From NCBI GenBank assembly GCA_017353815.1, contig JAFMSB010000043.1, positions 1 through 9,248 of the forward strand: a stretch of DNA of 9,248 nt. The letters are read 5' to 3'. The stretch comes from Methylocapsa sp. (GTDB lineage: Bacteria > Pseudomonadota > Alphaproteobacteria > Rhizobiales > Beijerinckiaceae). Below are positions 1-5,694 of this stretch, piece after piece. How positions within the stretch are numbered: the first letter of the stretch is position 1; the number at the start of each line of letters is the position of its first letter. The notes below the pieces were generated by a model. It made no database searches, had not been told where the DNA came from, and saw only the letters and a list, made by a program, of their open reading frames with translations. The position numbers and the translations under genes were made by a program.

Positions 1-269
1 TGATACCCGGCCTCGCGGAGCCGTGGCGCCATCCATGCAAGCTTCTCGGCAAGCAGAATTTCAACCACGCCTTCGGCGGTCAAGCGAATTTGAGCGTCGA
101 TCGGAACGCGGGGATCGCGGCAAGCCCGGACGAACCTTTGGAGCTCGGGCAGCGCTTGATTCAGTTGTGAGGAGAGGGACCGGCCCGGAGTGTTGGGAAG
201 CTGGCTGTCAAACATAAACGTACGGTGTTTGTCAGGCCGGGGCGCAGGGGTGTAGACAGTCTTAGCCAT
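1..269 (-). CDS. Hypothetical protein, N-terminal 89 residues, cut by window start
   Basis: An open frame runs from an ATG at 269 to the window edge without a stop, giving 89 residues; the C terminus lies outside. The start is supported by a good ribosome binding site (AGGAG about nine bases upstream, in TTAGGAGTCAAGATCA). The protein starts MAKTVYTPAPRPDK, has a polar, proline-rich N terminus (to about residue 35), and then a more regular, probably helical stretch rich in Leu, Arg, Ala and Glu, including DAQIRLTAEGVVEILLAEKL. No signal peptide or membrane segment is visible. I do not recognise the family. It lies downstream, on the same strand, of integrase, IS5 and AlpA remnants, so it may be cargo or a maintenance gene of a former integrated element. 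A second in-frame ATG at 215 is possible but lacks as good a binding site. Confidence 0.62.
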   Translation of the reverse strand, partial: MAKTVYTPAPRPDKHRTFMFDSQLPNTPGRSLSSQLNQALPELQRFVRACRDPRVPIDAQIRLTAEGVVEILLAEKLAWMAPRLREAGY

Positions 270-287
270 TGATCTTGACTCCTAAGA
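260..287 (-). promoter_or_regulatory. Inverted repeat enclosing the ribosome binding site and start codon
   Basis: On the minus strand TCTTAG (287-282) is perfectly complementary to CTAAGA (265-260). Between them lie the rest of the AGGAG ribosome binding site and the ATG of the partial gene at 1-269. A shorter competing stem, ATCTT with AAGAT, puts AGGAG in its loop. The mRNA leader could therefore fold to hide the translation start. The stems are short, so a regulatory role is inference only. Confidence 0.25.
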
Positions 288-531
288 TTGATGGTTAGCG
301 GCATCGGCGCGGCTGGAACCCGTGCTGATGTCGCGCCTAAAAAACGACAAAATCCCAGCCGCCGTCGATCAAATAATATGTGGCAGGTGACATAGACGGT
401 GATGTCCCGCACCCGTTGGCTAAGAGCGCATCAGCTCGCAGCCCGGTGGGTTAGTGCCTTGGGGAGGGGGACGCGGGGCTGATGGCGAAACCTTCTGGCG
501 GCGTCGCGGGCCGGGGCTTCTGCTATGAAGG
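270..531. other. Intergenic stretch without a supported gene
   Basis: This stretch separates the AlpA-like fragment from the partial gene at 1-269. Every frame is short. One minus frame of 83 codons (412-161) overlaps the better-supported gene and shows no family resemblance or ribosome binding site. Only the leader of the 1-269 gene can be named; no clear promoter hexamers are visible. Confidence 0.5.
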
Positions 532-722
532 TCACGGGGAATCATGCGCCTCCCGCAAGAGGTCGCAACCGCGGGCCGAGCGCGGCCAAACTTTCGGCTG
601 ACGGCGCGGGCGCGATGCGACCCAAGCCTTCACTTCGTCGAGATCCCGCATGAGGCGCCTTTCGCCGAGCAAAAATGGCGGCGGAAAATTACAATTTTGA
701 ATGATGCGCGCGAGTTGTGAGC
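532..722 (-). pseudogene. AlpA-like transcriptional regulator, 5'-truncated fragment
   Basis: The minus frame ending with a stop at 532 contains, over about 720-592, a stretch that reads like an AlpA/MerR-type winged-helix DNA-binding protein: QLARIIQNCNFPPPFLLGER, then RRLMRDLDEVKAWV. In the family this corresponds to a recognition helix, the FPxPxxLGxR turn with a wing, and a closing helix with a conserved Trp. AlpA-like proteins of 60-80 residues regulate excision or integrase expression in prophages and islands and usually sit beside the integrase, as here. The first helix and start codon are missing: reading upstream, the similarity stops at about 720, where the IS5-type fragment begins in another frame. 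I read it as a gene truncated by IS insertion and deletion. The assignment rests on motif recognition only. Confidence 0.55.
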
Positions 723-985
723 CGCTTGCGGGAGCGGCGCGGATGTTGCGAGATGACGGCCTTGGCTCCGCGCGCATCAAGATCGGCAATAACGGTGTCA
801 CTATCGAATGCCGTGTCGGCGATCAGCGCGGCGAACTCCAGCCCTTCGATGAGCGGTGGAACGCCCACCGTATCAAACCGATAACCCGGCAGGAGTTCAA
901 TCCGCACAAGATTGCCGGGCGCATCCGTGAGCGCGAGAATTTTGGTGCGCGATGCACGTCCGCGATACGCTTCGGGCCAATGGCG
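722..985 (-). mobile_element. IS5-family transposase fragment (internal part only)
   Basis: Within a 187-codon minus frame (1252-689), residues from about 98 to 177 resemble the middle of IS5-family (IS427-like) DDE transposases: ALTDAPGNLV, then LPGYRFDTVGVPPLIEGLEF, then LIADTAFDSDTVIADL, then DARGAKAVI. The ADTAFDSD segment matches the second catalytic Asp region (ADKxYDxD in intact relatives). The first catalytic Asp region and the C-terminal Y-R-E-K region are both absent, and I see no terminal inverted repeats, so it cannot be active. It is fused in frame to the integrase remnant upstream, and its downstream end meets the AlpA-like fragment. The edges are uncertain by some tens of bases. 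Confidence 0.68.
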
Positions 986-1297
986 GACATGATGCGGGTT
1001 TGCAAAAATGCGGCGATATTCGTGGGCCGTGCGGTCCTTTCGCTTTGCCGAGACGTGAAGGGCAAAAAATTCCTCCGCCATAGCGCCGAAGGTGCGCACG
1101 TCACAGGCTTTCCGCCGCTCGGCAACCGGGGCAGAATCCGCCTCGGCGATGCCTAGGAGCTTTTTTGCTTCGGAGCGAACCTCATCGGCCGTAAGACTGC
1201 CATCCTCGCCGATTGCGGCCCTCCGTGACCGGCCGGCCTGCCGGTATTGCACAACGGAGTCATCGCCAAAATGGCGACGATACTGCCACCCGTTTCA
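985..1297 (-). pseudogene. Tyrosine recombinase (phage/island integrase), truncated and frameshifted
   Basis: The minus frame reads through VVQYRQAGRSRRAAIG, SLTADEVRSEAKKLLG and then TFGAMAEEFFALHVSAKRKD with RTAHEYRRIF. This matches the second half of the N-terminal arm-binding domain (DUF4102 type: VVQYRxGGRSRR, LTxxEAR) and the start of the SAM-like core-binding domain of island and prophage integrases. The catalytic domain (R..H-R-Y) is wholly missing: the frame runs into IS5 transposase sequence at about 1003-960. Upstream, the frame closes at a TGA at 1297-1295. The GFG that normally precedes VVQYR by about 11 residues is found in a different frame near 1303-1295, so the N terminus is also frameshifted. 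The gene is a dead relic marking the end of a former integrated element. Confidence 0.65.
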
Positions 1298-1343
1298 CCA
1301 AAGCCACGGCGGCAAGCACGGGCAGATGAGAAGCGGGCGAGCA

Positions 1344-1508
1344 TCAGTCAATTGGATGCATTTCAAAGTCAACTACCTCATCGCCGTGGGTAAGGGAGGC
1401 CGGTAGCTGGGCGACGTGCTGGCCATGGCCAATGGAGCGAACGCCCCAAGCCCACGTGACGGCAATCGCCGCGAGGACAGTCACAAACACCAAGAGTTTT
1501 AATCGCAT
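1344..1508 (-). CDS. Small membrane-anchored or secreted peptide, 54 aa
   Basis: An ATG at 1508 opens a 54-codon frame ending with TGA at 1346-1344. A perfect AGGAGG stands six bases before the ATG, the strongest ribosome binding site in the window and the main reason to believe this gene. The N terminus MRLKLLVFVTVLAAIAVTWA has a short basic start followed by about 17 hydrophobic residues, so it is a signal anchor or an uncleaved signal peptide. The 30-residue tail after it (three His within GVRSIGHGQH, then an acidic GDEVVDFEMHPID end) would face the periplasm. No Cys lipobox is present. I do not recognise a family. The gene lies upstream of the integrase remnant on the same strand and may be either a genomic neighbour or element cargo. 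The protein is unusually short but shows no sign of truncation at its start. Confidence 0.55.
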   Translation of the reverse strand: MRLKLLVFVTVLAAIAVTWAWGVRSIGHGQHVAQLPASLTHGDEVVDFEMHPID

Positions 1509-1773
1509 CTAACGCCTCCTGTATGTTAGGCAGGCCCGCTCACCCCCGCTTGCTCGCTAGGCTGTATAGATTGCACACTGGGAAAACTTCCGGCCGGGGA
1601 CTAATGCCTTGCGCTATTAATTCGCCGCGAACCCAGCGCCGAAAAAAAGCGCAGCCTGGAGGCGAAAGGCCCAAATTTGAGGGGCTCAGTACCCTCTACA
1701 GAATTGGCAGGGAACACGACCCCTGATCCTGCTGCTGTGCCGGACCAGCCGCCTTATGAAGTTCGCCAAGTTT

Positions 1774-1821
1774 CGTGCACTTATACCCTGGCGCCAGGGG
1801 TTAGGGCGCCAAGGATGCACG
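1774..1821. repeat. Nested inverted repeats with a 14-base perfect palindrome
   Basis: CCCTGGCGCCAGGG at 1786-1799 is a perfect palindrome. It is enclosed by a second perfect inverted repeat, CGTGCA at 1774-1779 and TGCACG at 1816-1821. A second GGCGCC follows at 1805-1810 and could pair with the first as an alternative fold. The palindrome could be a dimeric protein's operator or a cruciform; the nested arrangement also fits a multi-stem RNA. No neighbouring gene start identifies a target. Confidence 0.45.
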
Positions 1822-1865
1822 ATAATCCTCCAGGTGCAGCGAGGTTCCACAAAGACAATCACGAA

Positions 1866-1942
1866 TCCGGGAGGGCTCCGGACGCGGGCTATGAGCGGTA
1901 GCCGGGCAGGTAGAGACGCAGCGGCAGAAGATGCCGCTGCGT
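1866..1942. repeat. Three tandem stem-loops, the last with an 11-bp perfect stem
   Basis: Three consecutive perfect inverted repeats stand side by side. TCCGG (1866-1870) pairs with CCGGA (1878-1882). GGCTA (1887-1891) pairs with TAGCC (1899-1903). ACGCAGCGGCA (1916-1926) pairs with TGCCGCTGCGT (1932-1942) around a five-base GAAGA loop, extendable by one G-T pair. The last is the strongest hairpin I found in the window. No T-run follows on either strand, so it is not a standard intrinsic terminator. Together with 1774-1821 it could form a structured RNA. Confidence 0.5.
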
Positions 1943-2243
1943 TCACCAAGGCGACGGCCGCGGCGACGGGGAGAGCGAGAGGACGGTGCGCGGAATGAAT
2001 CAAGATGACGGAGCGTTTGAACTCGGCACAGGTTGCGCCGAATTCAATATCTGAGACGAAGCCCATGGATTCCCGCAGACACGAGTCCGGCTCTCTTGCG
2101 GCAGCATAACTCGAAGCAGTGCCATCCGCCTATGCATGCCGGGCAGACACGGCCCCATAGCCATTTTGCGGCCAAGCAGTGCAAGACAGCCGCGTGCTCC
2201 TCACATCACCCCGGCGGGCGGCTATCACTTTCCTTATCATTAT

Positions 2244-2285
2244 GGCCACAGGCGATAGCTGGCCGCCAGCTTCCGGCCGTGGGCC
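2244..2285 (-). terminator. Possible stem-loop downstream of the FAD oxidoreductase
   Basis: AGCTGG (2257-2262) and CCAGCT (2266-2271) form a perfect six-base stem around CCG. Flanking GGCCCAC and GTGGCC sequences could extend the stem with bulges. It lies about 50-90 bases after the stop codon of the minus-strand oxidoreductase gene, where a terminator would be expected. No U-tract follows, so termination by this element is uncertain. Confidence 0.25.
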
Positions 2286-2335
2286 TGCATGCCATATTTG
2301 CAGTTTAGCAGTGTCTGGTTCCCTCGCGGCTTCGC

Positions 2336-3700
2336 CTAACGCAGCCGGACGCCCTGGTTCTTCAATTCCGCCTGTATGTCCCCGATAGCGGCCTCGGCTG
2401 GGGAAACCCCTTTCTTCACCGAAACGGCGGCAGCAACGCCCGCGCCCTGGCCAGTCACCGTGCAGCACATCATATTGCGCACGGCGGCGTGCGAGATCTT
2501 GTCCCCGGCAACACAGCGCCCCGCAATCAGTAAATTATCGATGCCCAGCGGCACCAGCGCTCCATAGGGGACGTGAAAATAGCGCCCGGTCGTTGGCAGA
2601 ACCAAAACGCCATAGCCGTCGAGGAATTCGGGAAAAATGCCAATCGAATCCCCAAAGCGCGCCTGCTCGCGCACGTCTCGTTCGGTAAGATTATAGCGGC
2701 CTAAAATTTTGCGCGTATCGCGGATCCCGATCGTCATGCCGAAATTGCGCAGCGCCGCCTGCTCGAATCCGGGGGCAAAATATTGCAGCGCCTTGATGGC
2801 AAGCATGGCCTGGCGCCTCCCCTCGATTTCGCCGCGGGTGAGATCACGAACATTGGTGCCGTCATATTCGAGCATATGCACCATGTTGAGATAGGTTGCC
2901 TCGCCGGAATCGCTGATTGCGCTCCAGGTGCCGCCAATGCTCTTAAGACTGGGGGGAATAATGCCCGCCTCCCGCGCCTTGTCGAAAGGCTCCTCGAGAT
3001 AGGGGCTGAACAGCTCGTCCTCCTTTCCGCCCGTTTGGATTTCCCAGTTCTTGCCCCAGTCCCTATATTTCTTCGGGTTTGCCTTGACGTAGTCGAGAAA
3101 GCGCGCCCGGTCGGCGCCGGAGCAGGAGAACATGACCGTAACCGCCAGCATTTCTTCCTTGGGCGTCTTCCGGCAGGGAACGCCGCAAAAGGCGGCTATG
3201 TCGGCGTCCCCCGTCGCATCAATGATGCGCTTGGCGAGAATGGCCTGGCGTCCCGATTTGCTTTCGATGATGATCCCGGTAAGCGCATTGCCCTCGCGAA
3301 TGGCGCCAACCGCGAGCGTGTGAAGCAAAACCTCGACCCCTGCCTCCTTGACCCAATTATCGGCCACGATCTTGAACATCTCGGCATTGATGGCATGGCT
3401 CAGCGATTGCGGCTCGGGAGAGGCGGCACCAAATGCCTTGGCCCTTTGCTCGAATTCGATGCCGATGCCCTCAACGTCGACCGTCCTTTCGTGCCGGTAC
3501 CAGCCGATCCCCTCGACCCCGACATGGGTGAGGTTGCCGCCAAGACAGCCGTAGCGCTCGACGAGCAGAGTATGGACCCCGGCACGCGCCGAGCTGATTG
3601 CGGCGGCAAGCCCCCCCGGGCCGCTGCCCGCGACAAGGACATCCGTCTCGGCGATGACTGGCGTCAGACGCGATGGCTCTCTGATTTCCTTAACGATCAT
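2336..3700 (-). CDS. FAD-dependent oxidoreductase (FAD_oxidored / PF12831-like)
   Basis: This is a 454-residue flavoprotein counted from the ATG at 3700; the frame extends back to a TTG at 3754, but family members begin shortly before the nucleotide-binding strand, so the ATG is preferred although its ribosome binding site is weak. Residues 20-30 carry the Rossmann FAD motif (DVLVAGSGPGG). A Glu ending the second strand (LLVERYG, 45-51) would bind the FAD ribose. GCLGG follows at 51-55, in the place where many relatives have GFLGG. ATGDADIA at 162-169 and the C-terminal LLIAGRCVAGDKISHAAVRN (390-409), followed by TGQGAGVAAA, complete the FAD site. There is no signal peptide or membrane segment, so it is cytosolic. 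The substrate is not recognisable; such enzymes are often annotated only as FAD-dependent oxidoreductases. It is divergent from the phasin gene and shares a 147-base upstream region with it. Confidence 0.88.
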   Translation of the reverse strand: MIVKEIREPSRLTPVIAETDVLVAGSGPGGLAAAISSARAGVHTLLVERYGCLGGNLTHVGVEGIGWYRHERTVDVEGIGIEFEQRAKAFGAASPEPQSLSHAINAEMFKIVADNWVKEAGVEVLLHTLAVGAIREGNALTGIIIESKSGRQAILAKRIIDATGDADIAAFCGVPCRKTPKEEMLAVTVMFSCSGADRARFLDYVKANPKKYRDWGKNWEIQTGGKEDELFSPYLEEPFDKAREAGIIPPSLKSIGGTWSAISDSGEATYLNMVHMLEYDGTNVRDLTRGEIEGRRQAMLAIKALQYFAPGFEQAALRNFGMTIGIRDTRKILGRYNLTERDVREQARFGDSIGIFPEFLDGYGVLVLPTTGRYFHVPYGALVPLGIDNLLIAGRCVAGDKISHAAVRNMMCCTVTGQGAGVAAAVSVKKGVSPAEAAIGDIQAELKNQGVRLR

Positions 3701-3758
3701 AAAGTCCGCGCCCAAAAAACTTGCGGCGAGATGCACCGCCGATGAGGCTCCCAAACCA

Positions 3759-3787
3759 TTGCCGGTCCGGCGCCGCTGGCGTATTAA
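3759..3787 (+). promoter_or_regulatory. Candidate sigma-70-type promoter for the phasin gene
   Basis: TTGCCG (3759-3764) and TATTAA (3782-3787) are separated by 17 bases. Each matches four of six positions of the E. coli consensus. Transcription would start near 3794, inside the inverted repeat at 3791-3819, leaving a leader of about 54 bases. The match is modest and would need mapping of the transcript start. Confidence 0.3.
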
Positions 3788-3790
3788 GAC

Positions 3791-3819
3791 GGTCCGTTAT
3801 GAAATTATTTTAACGGACC
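3791..3819. promoter_or_regulatory. Perfect 9-bp inverted repeat, possible operator, between oxidoreductase and phasin
   Basis: GGTCCGTTA (3791-3799) is exactly repeated in inverse as TAACGGACC (3811-3819) around an 11-base AT-rich centre. The centre-to-centre distance of 20 bases, two helical turns, is typical for a dimeric repressor. It lies just downstream of the candidate phasin promoter and upstream of the divergent oxidoreductase gene, so it could control one or both. As RNA it would form a nine-pair hairpin in the phasin leader. It does not resemble the TGC-rich sites I associate with PhaR, so the regulator is unknown. Confidence 0.5.
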
Positions 3820-3847
3820 CCGAATCTTCGCACAGAAGGCGCAGCGC

Positions 3848-4201
3848 ATGATCAAATTACCCCCTGAAATCCGCGACTTGACCACAAAAAGCGTTGAGGA
3901 AGCCCGCAAGGCTTTCGAAGCCTTCACCGACGCCGCCCGCAAGGCGTCCGCTCAGGCGGAAGATGCCGCAGCCAAGGTGCAGTCGAGCGCCAAAGACGTG
4001 AGCGCGAAGGCGCTCGACTTCACGGAAGCGCATGTAAAGGCCGCGTTTGAGCACGCGCAAAAGCTCGTTGACGCCCAAACGCCGCAAGAATTCCTGGCCC
4101 ACCAGGCAGAGTATGTGAAGTCGCAGCTTGCCGCGCTGGAAAAGCAGGCAAAGGAGCTCGGCGCGGCAATCACAAAAAAAGGCCCCCCCGATAAAACCTG
4201 A
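3848..4201 (+). CDS. Phasin family protein (PHA granule-associated)
   Basis: This 117-residue protein resembles small alphaproteobacterial phasins (Phasin_2 type): it begins MIKLPPEIRDLTTKSVEEAR, continues with a KAFEAF segment, and carries a long Ala/Lys/Glu-rich amphipathic helix with heptad-like Ala spacing. A TPQEFLAHQAEYVKSQ segment at about 77-92 is a recurring phasin feature. Phasins coat polyhydroxyalkanoate granules and limit their size; other small helical proteins can look similar, but the whole-length pattern is convincing. An AAGG eight bases before the ATG serves as ribosome binding site. The gene is divergent from the oxidoreductase and convergent with the GT4-like gene, whose stop is one base beyond the phasin stop. 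No phaC or phaR gene is in the window. Confidence 0.88.
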   Translation: MIKLPPEIRDLTTKSVEEARKAFEAFTDAARKASAQAEDAAAKVQSSAKDVSAKALDFTEAHVKAAFEHAQKLVDAQTPQEFLAHQAEYVKSQLAALEKQAKELGAAITKKGPPDKT

Positions 4202-4202
4202 T

Positions 4203-5498
4203 TCAGGGCGAAGTAAAAGGGGAGAGCTCGCGCGGCCCGCTTTGCATAACTGCGCCCGCGGCCGCGAAGAGCGACTGGCAATAGGTATCGAAGGCGAAGT
4301 GCTGTTCGTAGAAGCGGCGTGCCGGCGAAGACGCCCGGCTGGCGCCGGGCAAATGGCGCCGCTCATGGGCGCGCGCGAGTGCCGCTGCGAAGCAGGCCGC
4401 ATCCTCGGCAATCGTCACGTTTGCCAGTTCCGTTGCCCCCGGAGGGAAACCGCGAAAGGCGAGCTTTGTGGCAATGAGCGGAGCCCCGCAAGATAGCGCC
4501 TCGATTGTCTTGATCGAAATTCCGTGTCCCGCGACGGCGGGAAGTAACACCGCCGAGGCGTTCCGGTAAGCGCCGCGCAGGATGGAACCATCGACTCTTC
4601 CCTGGAAAAGTCCCGCATGCTTCGTGAAGAGAAGCGGCGCGCGCCAGCGCATGAACTGGGCGATGCCGCCATAGATCCGGACGCGGGCCTGTGGCGCAAG
4701 CGGTAGCACCTCTTTCAAAAACCAGCGGACGCCAAGAAAATTTGGATAATTGGCGGCCGCCACGAGGATCGCCTCGGCGCCTCCCGCTCCGGCAGGCATT
4801 GGCCCTGCCGCAGGATAGATGAGCGCATGGCGCTTGCCGGGAAGAAGCCGCCGGAATTCTTGCGCCTCCTCGGCATTGAGATGCACCAAAATATCGGCTT
4901 GCCTCATCACATCGCATTCAGTCGCAAGCATGTCCTCATAGCTTGCGGCGGGCGGGAGCTTCACTCCCAAAGGCGCATGAAGCGCATATTGGCGCGCCTG
5001 AAGATCATGGGTCTCGAGCATGACCGGGCAGCCGTAACGGCCGCGCAACCGCGCTGCGATCGGCACGGTGAAGAAATGGTTGCAATGGATGAGATCGGCA
5101 TGCGGGGCGCGCGGGCGCAATTCCGGGACCGGGGTACGCCGGGCCACCTCGAGCCGCATCAGAGCTTGATTGCCGTGCAGCCACTCTATGCTCGCCCGCA
5201 GAAAACCGGAATTTAGAACTTCCCTCAGGGGCATTCCGGCAAAGGTGCGAATATCGGCGTCAATATCGCTCGCCGCCGCAAAATACGCCGCCGCGCATTT
5301 CGTGCCCTCGACGCAGCCTGGCGTATCGGCAGCCGCGATACTTACCGTTTGGGCGCCGAGCCGTTTGTAGGCCTGCGCCTGAGCGGCGAAGACACCATGG
5401 CTGCCGCAAGAATGCCACGCCGGATGCACAATCGCGACGATTTTGCCTGCCAAGGGGCGGGGAAAAGCCACATGCGGATCGGCGGCTGCCTCCTTCAT
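4203..5498 (-). CDS. Glycosyltransferase, GT4-like (GT-B fold)
   Basis: A 431-residue protein from the ATG at 5498; a TTG immediately before it is better spaced from the AAGGA site and is an alternative start that adds one residue. The N-terminal acceptor domain opens with KIVAIVHPAWHSCGSHG (19-35), and ETHDLQARQYA lies at 162-172. The donor domain begins at about 243 with ILVAAANYPNFLGVRWFLKE. It contains the GT4-type nucleotide-sugar segment GISIKTIEALSCGAPLIATK (326-345), where E333 sits in the position of the second Glu of the EX7E motif; the first Glu is not present (G326). The fold is expected to be cytosolic and to use an activated sugar. The substrate cannot be read from sequence. It is divergent from the DxD glycosyltransferase gene with 196 bases between, so the two probably belong to one glycan pathway. 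Confidence 0.85.
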   Translation of the reverse strand: MKEAAADPHVAFPRPLAGKIVAIVHPAWHSCGSHGVFAAQAQAYKRLGAQTVSIAAADTPGCVEGTKCAAAYFAAASDIDADIRTFAGMPLREVLNSGFLRASIEWLHGNQALMRLEVARRTPVPELRPRAPHADLIHCNHFFTVPIAARLRGRYGCPVMLETHDLQARQYALHAPLGVKLPPAASYEDMLATECDVMRQADILVHLNAEEAQEFRRLLPGKRHALIYPAAGPMPAGAGGAEAILVAAANYPNFLGVRWFLKEVLPLAPQARVRIYGGIAQFMRWRAPLLFTKHAGLFQGRVDGSILRGAYRNASAVLLPAVAGHGISIKTIEALSCGAPLIATKLAFRGFPPGATELANVTIAEDAACFAAALARAHERRHLPGASRASSPARRFYEQHFAFDTYCQSLFAAAGAVMQSGPRELSPFTSP

Positions 5499-5694
5499 CA
5501 AGCATGAGATCCTTTCGAATTGGGGTTACCCTTGCGAATCACGCGCCTGCATTCCCTGCGCCCTTAAGCTCCGGCTTGATCGGCGCCCGCTCACCAGATA
5601 GACATCGCATCGCTTATTGAGTTTTCCGCCCGTTTGTGCCGTCCGATGGTCTGCCGGTGAGGGATTCGCCAGAGCCGGCGAAATCAAGCATCAT
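5499..5694. promoter_or_regulatory. Divergent intergenic region between the two glycosyltransferase genes
   Basis: The 196 bases must hold the promoters for both directions. On the plus strand TTGATC (5576-5581) with TAGACA 17 bases later is a weak promoter-like pair. Close to the minus-strand gene, GGGT-T-ACCC (5523-5531) flanked by TTCG (5514-5517) and CGAA (5535-5538) is an imperfect palindrome that could be an operator. Neither is strong. Confidence 0.3.

Larger units (their letters stand above)
1509..2335. other. Gene-poor region rich in inverted repeats
   Basis: About 830 bases lie here without a convincing gene. The longest frame (126 codons, minus, 2066-1686) has low-complexity Ala-rich content generated by a hairpin and no ribosome binding site. 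Several short plus frames are equally unsupported. The region holds a dense series of stem-forming repeats (1679-1942), another at 2257-2271, and one 40-codon frame with a His/Tyr/Gly-rich end (2136-2258). It may be degraded DNA, a region expressing structured RNA, or both. Confidence 0.5.

Noticed and set aside
161..412. An 83-codon minus-strand frame
   Set aside because: It overlaps the partial gene at 1-269, which has a proper ribosome binding site; this frame has none and has a Cys/Arg-rich, shadow-like composition.
701..1156. A 151-codon plus-strand open frame
   Set aside because: It is antisense to the integrase and IS5 remnants, which show family motifs; this frame shows none.
1686..2066. 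A 126-codon minus-strand frame
   Set aside because: Its Ala-rich part is created by the 11-bp hairpin; no ribosome binding site, no motif, and rare-looking mixed composition.
2783..3745. A 320-codon plus-strand open frame
   Set aside because: It is exactly antisense to the FAD oxidoreductase, whose motifs are unmistakable; long shadow frames are common opposite GC-rich genes.
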